From Candidatus Latescibacterota bacterium (lineage in GTDB: Bacteria > Latescibacterota > UBA2968 > GCA-2709665), in the NCBI GenBank assembly GCA_021295655.1, contig JAGWBX010000028.1, forward strand, positions 1 to 64,000: DNA of 64,000 nt. Direction: 5' to 3'. Of the stretch, positions 50,892 to 60,237 are shown one piece after another; position 1 is the first letter of the stretch, and each line of letters opens with the position of its first letter. The notes beneath the pieces are model-generated. The model was not told where the DNA came from. It did not search any database and saw nothing but the letters and a program-made list of their open reading frames with translations. The translations under genes were made by a program, and so were the position numbers.

Positions 50892-53861
50892 TTGAAACGA
50901 TGCGGGCGATTGCTTACGCCTGAGCAGGTGAGAAACGCCAGGCTGAACGCGACGCGGTTCGAATGGGCGGCCGCCCGACGGGATATTGCCGTCGAAAAGG
51001 CGAAGCGATGGGTGCGCCTTGACGACGATGCGCTCTGGGCGCTGGTGACGGGCCAGACGATCGGGCGCAGCACGAATGCGAGCGTTGAGAAGGGCTGTCC
51101 GCAATGCGGTCAGGCAATCTACCAATACGGCGGCCGCTTCGAAGTCGATGTGCTGGCGGATCCGTGGAAAATCAGATGCCCTTCGTGTAACGGACGCTTT
51201 CCGGCCAATGACTTCCAGGCATATTACCGCAGCGGGATTGCCGAAGACGGTCTGTTCGACCCGGAACGCGCGGATCGATCGTTGCTGTACAATACGAACC
51301 ATCCGGATCCGGCCGATCCGGAGCACAGGTTTGCGGTAGACGACGGGACGGGTTGGACCGATGAAGAGGGAGAGTCGTTCAAGCTTGTCGGGGTTTACGC
51401 TCACTATGGAATCTGGTCGGAGATCAGTTCAGCGTGCAGCGCGTTCCGTGAAGCGTTTCTGCTGACGGGAGACCGGATATACGCCCACAAGGCCGGGCTG
51501 CTGCTCGCCCGTATCGCCGATGTCTATCCCGATATGGACTGGTCTTTCTGGGCACGACAGGGGTTTTTCAATTCCGACGGACTCAGCGGCAGGGGTCGGA
51601 TCTACGGTCGGATCTGGGAGCCCGGTCTGCTGAAGGCGTTTACCGAGTGCTTCGATCTGGTTCGCACGGCCTGGAACGACGATGACGGGCTGTTTCGGTT
51701 TCTCCGGGCAAAACAGCTGCGGCATGGCCTTGTCGAGCAGGGCGATGCGGACGCATTGAGCAGGCATATTGAGCGCCACATATTGAAGGAAGGGATCGAT
51801 GCCATCCTCTCGGGCGATATCCACCACAACGAGCCGGGAGACCAGGCCACCATGGCCATGCTTGCGGTCGCGCTCGACGATGATCGGACGGATGACCGGC
51901 TGGATTGGATTTTCAGGGAGGGATTCCTCATCGGCCGCCGGCCCACTGGAGGACACATTCCGCTGCTGTTTGCTCGCGAGATCGATCGGGACGGCGTGGG
52001 ATCGGAGGGTGCTCCGGGATATAGCCTGGGTTGGCTGAGGTGGCCGCTTGGAATGCGGTCGCTCGAAATGATTCTCAGGTCGCGACCGTCATATACGCGC
52101 CACAGGATCCGCGACTTTGCCAGATACCGCCAGATGTACCTGGCGTTCATGCGTGTGACGGCGCTGAATCGTTTTGTTCCTTCCATCGGCGACAGCGGAA
52201 GCACAGGAAGCCCCGGACTCGGCGGACAGGACCTGGAGCAATACCTGTACGGTTTTGAGATGTTTGGAGACGATGAGCTGGCACAGGCGGTAGATCACCT
52301 GTCGGACGGCGATCTGTCGAAGGTGCACGGAGCGATCACGGATCCGGACCCGGAGGCTGTACGGGTCAGGGTGGAGGCAGCGGTCCGCAGGCGCGGTCCG
52401 CTGCGGCTGGCATCGGACGTGATGACGGGATATGGCCTGGCCATGCTGCGCGACGGAAAGGGTGAGTTCGAAAGGACGCTGTGGTTGTATTACGGGCGTA
52501 ATGGGGGCCACGGACACGCGGACCGCCTCAATCTGGGACTCTACGGCTTCGGACTGGATCTGTTGCCCGATCTGGGATATCCCGAGCACGCCCGGGTCTG
52601 GCCCAAACGGTCGGGCTGGACGAACCATACGGTTTCGCACAATACGGTCCTGGTGGATCGAAGTCCCCAGAAAGTCACCTATTCGGGAAAGGTCGGTTTC
52701 GCGGGATTCACAGAGAACGTGAAGGCGGTTTCCGTGTCGTCCCCCGACGTCTATCCGCAGTGCCGCGCCTACGGTCGGTGCAGCGTTCTCGTGCGGGTAT
52801 CGGACGGGGATTTCTATGTTGCCGATCTGTTCCGTGTGTCCGGCGGGCGTTCACACCATTTCATGTTCCACGCGGCCGAGGGTGACGTGAAGACGTCGGG
52901 CATGCGTCTGCGGCCGCAGGCTCGGGGAACCTACGCCGGCGACGACGTCGGTTTCGGCGAGTTTTACGATGGATCCGTTGTGGATTTAAACGGTTACAGG
53001 GGAAGCGGCTTCCAATATCTTTACGACGTCAGGCGCTGTCCTTCGCCGGAACGCGCCGTATCGGTGGACTGGAGGGTGAAAGACACGTGGAAGATCGGAG
53101 GAGATTCCCGCATTGCCGGGAAGCCGCTGATGACCGACGTACACCTGCGGTGGAGTCTGTTCAGTCCGCCGGGTGAAGTGGCGCTGTGCCACGGGGACCC
53201 GCCACAGAACAAGCCGGGAAACCCCAGGCGGTTGACCTATGGTGTGGCCTCGCACGAGGGGAACGGCCGGCTTGATTCCTCGTTCCTGAGTCTGATCGAA
53301 GCCTACGACGGCATTCGCGTCGTCCACTCCGTCGAGGAGATCGAGGTTTCCGGCGCCGCCAGGGCGCTGAAGGTCCACTTGCCGGGTGGCCGGGTCGATA
53401 CGTTGATTTTCGGCGACGGCGAATCTCTCGTCGAGGTGGACGGACGGATCATGTTCGACGGGAGCCTGGGCGTGTATTCGGAGGTGAACGGATCGGCGCA
53501 TTGGGCAGTACTGACGGGAGGCACGGTACTGGGCACCCGTGAACGGTCCATCCGGAAACCGTCGGGCGTATGGCGGGGCACGGTCGAAGCGCGCGAGCCG
53601 GGCCGGATCCGGACGTCCGCAGAACCGCCCGCGGACCCGCTCGAAGGCGGGTTCATTTCAATCGAAAACGACAACGAGCGCGATGCGACCTACCGGATTC
53701 GCGAGGTCCGCCGTGAGGGTGACCGAACGCTGATCGACGTGGGCGCCGTGGATTTCGTACGGGGAATGGTGGACGAACTGGATTATTCCAGGGGATTCCT
53801 GTACGATTTTGAAGTGGGCCAACCCTTTCGCGTGGTACGGACGTGCGAAGCCCGGTGGTAA
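50892..53861 (+). CDS. Heparinase II/III family protein with zinc-ribbon insert, copy 2
   Basis: This 989-aa protein uses a TTG start at 50892 with AAGGAGG 5 nt upstream; the track start at 50793 has no such site. Cys69, 72, 96 and 99 (CPQC ... CPSC) form the same zinc-ribbon-like pair seen in copy 1, followed by PANDFQAYY. A helical toroid spans about 150-550. Residues about 540 on carry the heparinase motif YYGRNGGHGHADRLNLGLYG, DLLPDLGYPEHARVW and HNTVLVDRSPQ. It probably cleaves uronic-acid glycans by beta-elimination. It leads the plus-strand cluster RraA-like, LDH2-like, Gfo/Idh, VOC, whose gaps are short (34-171 nt). Confidence 0.85.
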   Translation: MKRCGRLLTPEQVRNARLNATRFEWAAARRDIAVEKAKRWVRLDDDALWALVTGQTIGRSTNASVEKGCPQCGQAIYQYGGRFEVDVLADPWKIRCPSCNGRFPANDFQAYYRSGIAEDGLFDPERADRSLLYNTNHPDPADPEHRFAVDDGTGWTDEEGESFKLVGVYAHYGIWSEISSACSAFREAFLLTGDRIYAHKAGLLLARIADVYPDMDWSFWARQGFFNSDGLSGRGRIYGRIWEPGLLKAFTECFDLVRTAWNDDDGLFRFLRAKQLRHGLVEQGDADALSRHIERHILKEGIDAILSGDIHHNEPGDQATMAMLAVALDDDRTDDRLDWIFREGFLIGRRPTGGHIPLLFAREIDRDGVGSEGAPGYSLGWLRWPLGMRSLEMILRSRPSYTRHRIRDFARYRQMYLAFMRVTALNRFVPSIGDSGSTGSPGLGGQDLEQYLYGFEMFGDDELAQAVDHLSDGDLSKVHGAITDPDPEAVRVRVEAAVRRRGPLRLASDVMTGYGLAMLRDGKGEFERTLWLYYGRNGGHGHADRLNLGLYGFGLDLLPDLGYPEHARVWPKRSGWTNHTVSHNTVLVDRSPQKVTYSGKVGFAGFTENVKAVSVSSPDVYPQCRAYGRCSVLVRVSDGDFYVADLFRVSGGRSHHFMFHAAEGDVKTSGMRLRPQARGTYAGDDVGFGEFYDGSVVDLNGYRGSGFQYLYDVRRCPSPERAVSVDWRVKDTWKIGGDSRIAGKPLMTDVHLRWSLFSPPGEVALCHGDPPQNKPGNPRRLTYGVASHEGNGRLDSSFLSLIEAYDGIRVVHSVEEIEVSGAARALKVHLPGGRVDTLIFGDGESLVEVDGRIMFDGSLGVYSEVNGSAHWAVLTGGTVLGTRERSIRKPSGVWRGTVEAREPGRIRTSAEPPADPLEGGFISIENDNERDATYRIREVRREGDRTLIDVGAVDFVRGMVDELDYSRGFLYDFEVGQPFRVVRTCEARW

Positions 53862-53895
53862 GCATCTCACTTTAATTTTCCCGGGGAACAACGCG

Positions 53896-54582
53896 ATGGC
53901 CGAATGGCGCGACGATGCCGGACTTTTCGAGTTGATGCGGCGTGAGCTGTTTAGCGCCGTGGTCGGCGACGTGATGGACGAGGTGGGTCTGGTCAGGCAG
54001 TTCCTGCCGCCGGAGATTCAGCCGCTGCGTGACGACATGGTCGTGGCTGGGCGGGCAATGCCGGTTCTGGAGGCCGATTGGACCGAACGGGACGGCGGTC
54101 TCAAGGGCGACGAAGGGCCGTTCGGCCTGATGTTCGAGGCGGTAGATGATCTGGGTCGGAACGAAGTTTACGTTTGCACCGGTGCATCGCCAACCTACGC
54201 GCTCTGGGGTGAACTGATGAGTACGCGTGCGATGAAGCTGGGCGCGTCGGGCGCCGTTCTGGATGGATTCAGCCGTGACGCACGGGGTATTCTGGAATTG
54301 AACTTCCCTACGTTCTGCGCCGGTCGATACGCTCAGGACCAGCGGGTGCGGGGTCGCGTGGTCGACTATCGTTGTACGCTGACGTTGTCAAACGGCGCCG
54401 GTGTGTCGCCTGGCGATATCGTATTTGGAGACCTGGACGGCGTGGTGATCGTCCCCGCAGCCGCCGTGACCGACGTCATCAACCGGGCGCTGGACAAGGT
54501 AAGGGGCGAGAACCGGGTCCGGGAGGCGATCGAAAACGGGATGTCCGCCAGAGAAGCGTTTGAACGGTACGGGATTATGTAG
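53896..54582 (+). CDS. RraA-like/4-hydroxy-4-methyl-2-oxoglutarate aldolase family protein
   Basis: This 228-aa protein starts at ATG 53896; the track start at 53809 would overlap the heparinase. Motifs are FSAVVGDVMDEVG, GRAMPVL, LGASGAVLDGFSRDARGI, VRGRVVDYRCTLTLSNGAGV, PGDIVFGDLDGVVIVP and AIENGMSAREAFERYGIM. The family includes RNase E inhibitor RraA and HMG/CHA aldolases that split keto-acids to pyruvate. In a sugar-acid cluster the aldolase activity is more likely. The GD-D-GVVIVP end is a family hallmark. Confidence 0.88.
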   Translation: MAEWRDDAGLFELMRRELFSAVVGDVMDEVGLVRQFLPPEIQPLRDDMVVAGRAMPVLEADWTERDGGLKGDEGPFGLMFEAVDDLGRNEVYVCTGASPTYALWGELMSTRAMKLGASGAVLDGFSRDARGILELNFPTFCAGRYAQDQRVRGRVVDYRCTLTLSNGAGVSPGDIVFGDLDGVVIVPAAAVTDVINRALDKVRGENRVREAIENGMSAREAFERYGIM

Positions 54583-54623
54583 ATCACCGACCCCTTTTAA
54601 ACCGGTCAAAGGAGGGACGTGGC

Positions 54624-55598
54624 GTGAACGTCGTTCCCGTTGAATTCGTGCGGGTGATGCCGGATGACATGCGGAAATTCGTGTTCGACATGTACCGGCG
54701 CGTGAATATGTCCGAGGGCCGGTCGCGGCTGATGGCAAGACTCCTTGTGAATACCGATATTCGCGGCGTGTTCAGTCACGGGACGAGACAGTCGGCGCGC
54801 TACCTGCGTCTCCTGCGCGAGGGAGAACTGAATCCGAACCCGAAAGTTTCCACTGTGCAGCAGACCTCGGCGACGGGAACGATCGACGGGGACGGGGGTT
54901 TGGGTCATTTTTCGTCGTGGCGAGCGGCCCGCCTGGCAGTGGACAAGGCCGGGGCCGCGGGACTGGCAGCGGTGGTGACGCGAAATCATCATCATTTCGG
55001 CGCGGCGGGGAAATATTCCAGGGTAATATCCAACGCCGGCATGGCGGGATTTGTCGTGTCCTCGCACATCCGAAATTTGGCTCCGACGCACGGGATCATG
55101 TCCGCCAACGGCGCTTCACCGATGAGTTTCGCGATTCCTGCCGGCAGAGAGCATCCGGTGGTTCTGGACATGTCGACGGCGGTGGGACCTTCCCGGAACG
55201 CGGATTTCGAGATGATTTACCATCGCATGCCTGCAACGTTTTTCAAGAGTCTCGGTCTGGGTGCGGTCTGTCACGCCCTGGGCGGTCTGCTGGCGGGGAT
55301 TCAGACGCATGACGAGCAGGGATCGGCCTGGCCGGCGGTGAACCAGGGTTCGTTCATTCTGGCCGTGGACGTCTCGGCTTTTGCGCCACGGGAAGCGTTT
55401 CAGCGGCAGATGGATGACTTTATTGCCGCCGTGCGAAGGCTTCAACCGTTTCCGGGCGAGGACCGCGCGCTGCTTCCGGGGGCCCTGGAATGGGAACGGG
55501 AGCAAAGCTGGGCTTCAGAGGGCATACCCATCGGTCCGGATCACCAGAGGGATCTGGCGGCGGTTGCGGCGGAACTGGGTGTGGAGACGCCGTTTTAG
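54624..55598 (+). CDS. LDH2-family (malate/ureidoglycolate/lactate type) NAD(P)-dependent dehydrogenase
   Basis: This 324-aa protein has a GTG start with AAAGGAGG 7-8 nt upstream. Family features are RGVFSHGTRQSARYLRLLRE, DGDGGLGHFSSWRAARLAVD, VVTRNHHHFGAAGKYSRVIS, ANGASPMSFAIPAGREHPVV, LDMSTAVG and NQGSFILAVDVSAF. LDH2 enzymes oxidise 2-hydroxy acids or reduce cyclic imino acids with a fold distinct from classical dehydrogenases. It lies 41 nt after the RraA-like gene, suggesting that the two act on the same hydroxy/keto acid. Confidence 0.9.
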   Translation: MNVVPVEFVRVMPDDMRKFVFDMYRRVNMSEGRSRLMARLLVNTDIRGVFSHGTRQSARYLRLLREGELNPNPKVSTVQQTSATGTIDGDGGLGHFSSWRAARLAVDKAGAAGLAAVVTRNHHHFGAAGKYSRVISNAGMAGFVVSSHIRNLAPTHGIMSANGASPMSFAIPAGREHPVVLDMSTAVGPSRNADFEMIYHRMPATFFKSLGLGAVCHALGGLLAGIQTHDEQGSAWPAVNQGSFILAVDVSAFAPREAFQRQMDDFIAAVRRLQPFPGEDRALLPGALEWEREQSWASEGIPIGPDHQRDLAAVAAELGVETPF

Positions 55599-55769
55599 GA
55601 CGCCGGCGGCCGGGCGTGCTCTCGAACTGAAGGAGAAAATCGTATCGTCGGCGCAGCTGGAGCAGAGTGGTGATGCTCCCGGAGCACACGAAGCGCGCCT
55701 TGCAGGAGTATCGCAAAGCGGCCGGCATTTCAGACGCTGGTCCGAATCTTTTGACGTGGAGAGGCTGCT

Positions 55770-56750
55770 ATGAAGATCAGGTTTGCGCAATACGGTATCC
55801 TTCACGCTCACGCCGCGGGCAAAGCTGCGGTCCTGAAGGCGAACCCGGACGTTCACTTCTGTGGTGTCTATGAACCGGATCCGGCCGTTCGGGAAGCCCG
55901 GGCCGGGCTGGAGGCGTACCGGGGCGTCAACTGGTACGGCACCCGTGAGGAGATGCTCGACGACGACTCGATTGCGGCGATTGCAGTGGAAGGCGCGATC
56001 GCACAGAATCTGGGATTCGCCCGGGAAGTCCTGGAGCGCGGAAAACACGTCTGGCTGGACAAGCCCGCGGGGGATAACTGGGAGGATTTTCAGGCGCTGG
56101 TCGCCCTGGCGAAGGAAAAGGGACTGCTTCTGCAACTCGGGTACATGTTTCGATACAACGCCGGTTTTCGGTTTATTCTCGACTGCGTGAAATCCGGCAG
56201 GCTCGGCGACGTTTTCTCTGTCCGCGGGCGGATGTCCACGCTCGTTGCCGACGACAGGCGTGAGGGACTGGCCGTGCATAAGGGCGGCATACTGTTCGAG
56301 TTGTTGTGCCATCTCATGGACGTTGTCGTGGCCGTGCTGGGAAGGCCCGATCGGGTCACGTCGTTCCTCAGAAACGAGCGTGGAACCGTGCCGGCTTTCC
56401 GCGACAATACCGCGGCCGTTTTCGAGTATGAAAACGCGTTGGCAATTGTCGAGTCATCCTCTCTGGAAGTGTCGGCCTTTCCGTCGCGGCGGTTCGAAGT
56501 TTATGGAACCCGGGGGAGCGTGGTTATGGAGCCGCTCGAGCCGGACCCGGAGGTACGCCTCTGCCTGAACGAGGCCCGCGACGGCTTCAGCGAGGGATGG
56601 CAGGTCGTGCCCGTCGAGAACGAACCCAGGTACGTCGGGAGCCTGCGCTCAATGGTCGCCGAGATCAGGGGCCGGAGACCGCCCGTCCGGTCGCTCGATC
56701 ATGAATTGATCGTTCAGGAGACGGTTCTCCGGGCGGCGGGTGTCTTGTAG
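55770..56750 (+). CDS. Gfo/Idh/MocA-family oxidoreductase, copy 2
   Basis: This 326-aa protein starts at ATG 55770 with GGAGAGG upstream. The NAD region is unusual: IRFAQYGILHAHAAGKAAVL replaces the typical GxGxxG, so cofactor binding may differ. The EKP motif appears as HVWLDKPAGDNWEDFQALVA (D-K-P). Further family parts are LLLQLGYMFRYNAGFRFILD, FELLCHLMDVVVAVLGRPDR and SRRFEVYGTRGSVVMEPLEP. It belongs with the preceding cluster after a 171-nt gap that holds no clear gene. The substrate is unknown. Confidence 0.82.
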   Translation: MKIRFAQYGILHAHAAGKAAVLKANPDVHFCGVYEPDPAVREARAGLEAYRGVNWYGTREEMLDDDSIAAIAVEGAIAQNLGFAREVLERGKHVWLDKPAGDNWEDFQALVALAKEKGLLLQLGYMFRYNAGFRFILDCVKSGRLGDVFSVRGRMSTLVADDRREGLAVHKGGILFELLCHLMDVVVAVLGRPDRVTSFLRNERGTVPAFRDNTAAVFEYENALAIVESSSLEVSAFPSRRFEVYGTRGSVVMEPLEPDPEVRLCLNEARDGFSEGWQVVPVENEPRYVGSLRSMVAEIRGRRPPVRSLDHELIVQETVLRAAGVL

Positions 56751-56810
56751 GTCGCGGTTCACGATCGTTCAGCTGCTGAATCTGAGGACATCCAGTCCAG
56801 GGAGGAAGCT

Positions 56811-57227
56811 ATGGGTCTGTTGAGGCACCTGGCGCTCCGCTGCGCCGACATGGAGCTGTCCAGGCGGTTTTACGAAGAGGTGATCGGCTGGCATTTCGTT
56901 TCCCGGCGCGCACACGGCGACGCGCTGGATATGAGTGACGGAACGAACAACGTTACATTGATCCAGCAGCCGACGGATGCGGATCGACCCCGACTCTCCG
57001 AGGGGAATGAATATATCCATTTCGGCGTCGTCGTGGAAGATCTGGACGCGACGTGGGCCCGCATCATGGAATGGGGAGCGGAGGTCGTGCGGGAAAACGT
57101 GAAAGAACGCAACCCGGTCCATCCCGACGTGCGTCCGCCGGTTTCGTTCAAGGTGCTTGATCCGGACGGCAACGTCGTGGATATCACGTGCAACAGGAGC
57201 GAATGGGTCGGGGCCCTTGTGGATTAG
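56811..57227 (+). CDS. VOC (glyoxalase/bleomycin-resistance) family protein
   Basis: This 138-aa protein starts at ATG 56811 with GGGAGGAAGCT upstream. It has the single-domain VOC layout: LRHLALRCADMELSRRFYEE, VIGWHFVSRRAHGDALDMSD, YIHFGVVVEDLDATWARIME and KVLDPDGNVVDITCNRS. His and Glu/Asp in the two beta-alpha-beta units are metal-site candidates. VOC proteins act as lyases, isomerases or dioxygenases on small molecules. It ends the plus-strand catabolic run, 60 nt after the Gfo/Idh gene. Confidence 0.87.
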   Translation: MGLLRHLALRCADMELSRRFYEEVIGWHFVSRRAHGDALDMSDGTNNVTLIQQPTDADRPRLSEGNEYIHFGVVVEDLDATWARIMEWGAEVVRENVKERNPVHPDVRPPVSFKVLDPDGNVVDITCNRSEWVGALVD

Positions 57228-57550
57228 CCCAACAAGAAAAACAGCAACTCGGCGACGCGAGGAAGACCACTGAAGCGGGGCGTAACGGTCGTCCGGAAGG
57301 ACGTTTTTTCAGTTCACGTCCAGTGACCTGGTGTATCCTGATAATCAGAAGTCTAATCGCCTCTATCTACTTGCATATATTCGGTTTTACTTCCCCGAAG
57401 CATTACGAGTCAAGGTTAGCTTTTTCCGCTGACCGACCGCGCACGGAGAGTACAGGCGGCGGATTTCGTCCCGCATATCGGGACGAATGTATGAACTGAA
57501 TTGAGATTGGTGACGAGCGGACGGGAATTCGACGGAAGGAAATCGCACGC
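57228..57550. promoter_or_regulatory. Intergenic leader with 9-bp hairpin
   Basis: This 323-nt gap contains the palindrome CTGATAATCAG near 57338 and a perfect hairpin TTCGTCCCG (57465-57473), loop CATAT, CGGGACGAA (57479-57487), 63 nt before the epimerase start. These could be an operator and a leader structure. No gene is visible. Confidence 0.4.
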
Positions 57551-58578
57551 ATGATCCTGATTACGGGTGCGCCCGGCTGGCTGGGCACCCGACTGGTCGA
57601 TACGATCGTCAATGGCAGTACCGGTATGTCGTGGCTTACGGGGCCCTATACGGATCGCCGCATACGTTGTTTTGTGTTGAACGGCGTGAACTCGGAGGAA
57701 TTGTGCGGCATATCCCGAAAGGTAAGCGTGGTGGAGGGAGACGTGCGCGACGTAACGTCCCTGAAGCCTTTTTTTGGAAAATGTGAGGGGGCTACGCTCT
57801 TTCATCTCATCGGAGTGATTCATCCGAGGCGCGTCCGTGATTTTTACGACGTGAATACGGGCGGCGCGCGAAATGTCGTGAATCTGGCCATGGAACAAGG
57901 CATAAAGCGGCTGGTCATGATTTCGTCCAACAGTCCGGCCGGCCATCACACGGACAACGGGCGCCTGTTCGACGAGCATTCGCCGAATCGGCCGTATATG
58001 AGTTACGGCAAATCGAAAATGCTGGCGGAAGATATCGTCAATGCGGCGCACGCGTCCGGAAAACTCGAAACCACGATTCTTCGTCCATGCTGGTTTTACG
58101 GCCCGGGTCAACCGCCGCGGCAGACACGGTTTTTCAAGATGATTCAGAACGGGCGCGTGCCGGTCGTGGGCGGGGGCGGGAACCTACGTTCCATGACGTA
58201 TTTTGACAATCTCTGTCTGGCCATCCTGCATGCCGGTCATTTGGAGAAAGCGCGTGGTCACACGTACTGGATCGCAGATCGAACGAAACGGTGGACACCA
58301 TCGAAAGTCTCCTGGAGCATGAATTCGACCTGCCGGTCGCGCACAGGAGGTTGAGACTGCCGGGAATCGCCAGTGAATTCGCTGTGGCCTGCGACTGGAT
58401 CATCCAGCGCGCGGGTCTGTACTGGCAGGAGGTGCATGTCCTGTCGGAGATGAATAAGACCATCGCGTGTTCTATTGAAAAGGCCGAACGGGAACTGGGT
58501 TATTGCCCTCGAATCGGCCTGGAGGAGGGTATGCGGCGGTCCATCAGGTGGTGTGTCGACCGGGGTTTCCTGCCGTGA
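57551..58578 (+). pseudogene. NAD-dependent epimerase/dehydratase, frameshifted near its C-terminus
   Basis: The first frame (57551-58354) encodes a short-chain epimerase: ILITGAPGWLGTRLVDTIVN, SVVEGDVRDVTSL, the Y-x3-K active site YMSYGKSKM, and GHTYWIADRT. It then runs out of family sense. The continuation is in another frame from about 58291 (ETVDTIESLLEHEFDLP, AHRRLRLPG, WQEVHVLSEMNKTIACSIEK, ELGYCPRIGLEEGMRRSIRW) to 58578. A missing base at about 58280 explains it. The downstream gene overlaps the correct stop as GTGA, supporting the restored frame as original. It would act on nucleotide sugars or sterol-like substrates. Decay and sequence error are both possible. Confidence 0.85.
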
Positions 58579-59162
58579 CGAAAAGGCCGATGGTTGTGGT
58601 ACCGGAAGGGCTGGCCAAAGACTCCCGTGGAAGGACCCTTCCCGAGCCCAGCTTTGTTTTTCGCCAGGTATTGGACTATGTTTCGAAATTTGCAACTTCG
58701 GATACCGACGTCTATCTGGCGCCGGCGAACCGGTTTGGCGGCGAAATCTATGAACAGGAGGCAGCGTACGCTTACCTGAGCCACAGGGCGGTTTGCAGGC
58801 GGATTCACTGTCCCGTCTTCCCGGGCCCGGGCTACGTCGATACGTTTGGCAATGCGCTTCTGTTGCGAAGATACCTTCTCGACAGGAAGCGATGGCCGCC
58901 GGGTCCCGTCGACCTGGTCTGCGCCGACGTTCATTCCTACCGGGCGCAATACTGTTTCGCCAGGTCGGGCTACAGTTTGGCGCGGGTCCACCGCGTCCCG
59001 TTCAGGGTCTGTTCCGGAGAGCGCGTTGTCGACCGCCTCTGGTACTATCGGGTCAGACCCGCGCACCTGGTTTATGAGATTTCTGCGATGGCGCGCGACG
59101 CCATTCGCGGCGCAGTGTTCCGGCGCGGAAACAGGTTACCTGAATCGGCGGGAAAATGGTGA
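58575..59162 (+). CDS. DUF218/YdcF-like protein
   Basis: This 195-aa protein starts at GTG 58575, overlapping the previous stop as GTGA; the track start at 58503 would overlap more. Features resembling DUF218 (YdcF/SanA) are PGPGYVDTFGNALLLRRYLL and PVDLVCADVHSYRAQYCFAR, with further polar motifs (AAYAYLSHRAVC). DUF218 proteins are linked to envelope integrity and polysaccharide traits. Matching is partial: no N-terminal membrane helix is seen, and the assignment is tentative. It is translationally coupled to the epimerase, so both likely serve one envelope-sugar pathway with the next epimerase. Confidence 0.55.
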   Translation: MTKRPMVVVPEGLAKDSRGRTLPEPSFVFRQVLDYVSKFATSDTDVYLAPANRFGGEIYEQEAAYAYLSHRAVCRRIHCPVFPGPGYVDTFGNALLLRRYLLDRKRWPPGPVDLVCADVHSYRAQYCFARSGYSLARVHRVPFRVCSGERVVDRLWYYRVRPAHLVYEISAMARDAIRGAVFRRGNRLPESAGKW

Positions 59163-59205
59163 GGAATGTCCGGGACAGGACACGACGAGCAGGCAGGTCT
59201 TTCCC

Positions 59206-60237
59206 ATGGCAATGCACCTGGTAACGGGCGGCTCGGGTTTCCTGGGAAGCCATATCGTCCGGCGGTTGAACGCCGCGGGCGAGGGCGTGAGGGTTCTGGA
59301 CGTCATCGATTCCCCGGAGCGTCCTGCCGGCGCCGATTTTGTAAGATGTGACATCCGGGATCGCCGCGGCGTACGGGAGGCGATGACGGGTGTGCGATAC
59401 GTGCATCACACAGTCGCCCTCGTGCCATTGGCGAAGGCGGGCAGGGAATTCTGGAGCGTCAACGTGGGTGGCACCCGGATTGCCGCGGGCGCCGCGCTTG
59501 ATGCCGGCGTCAGGCTGTTTATACATACGTCGTCCTCGGCCGTGTTCGGCGTCCCCGAGGCGTGTCCGATTACCAGCGCCACGCCTGCGGCGCCCGTAGA
59601 GCACTACGGTCGCGCGAAGCTCGCGGCCGAGCAGGAGGTCCGATCAGCGGCGAAAAAGGGGTTGCCCAGTCTGATTCTTCGCCCGCGGACCATCCTCGGG
59701 CCTGGCAGGCTGGGCATTTTTCAGATCCTGTTCGAATGGATTCGCGACGGCCGGAACATCTACGTCATCGGCAACGGCGACAACCGGTTTCAGTTCGTTC
59801 ACGTCGACGACCTGGTGACGGCCGCGCTGCTGGGCGCCGAGAAAGAGACGCAGGGCGTGTTCAATATCGGCGCCAGCCGATATGAGACGCTGCGCAAAGA
59901 CCTGGCCGCAACGATCAGACATGCCGGCAGCAGGACCAGAATCGTGGGATTGCCGGCGGGGTTGACCGTACCTGCCCTGAAGCTTCTGGATGTTCTGAAG
60001 GTCTGTCCGCTTGCGCCGTGGCACTACCTGACCTACCACAAGCCATTCTATTTCGACCTCTCGGAGCCGATGAAACACCTTGGCTGGAAACCCCGGTACG
60101 GCAACGCGGAGATGATGATCCAGGCCTACGACTGGTACCTGAAGCATGGTTCTCCTGCAGACGGGGCGGGCTCGAGGTCCATTCACCGGGACCCCGTAAA
60201 ACAGGGCGTACTCCGGCTTCTCAAGTGGTTGTCCTGA
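59206..60237 (+). CDS. NAD-dependent epimerase/dehydratase (3-beta-HSD/epimerase type)
   Basis: This 343-aa protein starts at ATG 59206 (CAGGTCTTTCCC upstream); the track ORF begins far inside the previous gene. The Rossmann motif is HLVTGGSGFLGSHIVRRLNA. Further motifs are DFVRCDIRDRRGVREAM, LFIHTSSSAVFGVPEACPIT, the active-site HYGRAKLAAEQEV, LILRPRTILGPGRLGIF, VIGNGDNRFQFVHVDDLVTA and VFNIGASRYETLRKDLA. It resembles 3-beta-hydroxysteroid dehydrogenase-like and nucleotide-sugar epimerases. It is the second epimerase of the small cluster. A strong hairpin follows. Confidence 0.88.
   Translation: MAMHLVTGGSGFLGSHIVRRLNAAGEGVRVLDVIDSPERPAGADFVRCDIRDRRGVREAMTGVRYVHHTVALVPLAKAGREFWSVNVGGTRIAAGAALDAGVRLFIHTSSSAVFGVPEACPITSATPAAPVEHYGRAKLAAEQEVRSAAKKGLPSLILRPRTILGPGRLGIFQILFEWIRDGRNIYVIGNGDNRFQFVHVDDLVTAALLGAEKETQGVFNIGASRYETLRKDLAATIRHAGSRTRIVGLPAGLTVPALKLLDVLKVCPLAPWHYLTYHKPFYFDLSEPMKHLGWKPRYGNAEMMIQAYDWYLKHGSPADGAGSRSIHRDPVKQGVLRLLKWLS

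Noticed and set aside
55599-55873. Small ORF 55667-55873 (MLPEHTKRALQEYRKAAGIS)
   Set aside because: It overlaps the Gfo/Idh start and has no ribosome site or known family; treated as leader sequence.
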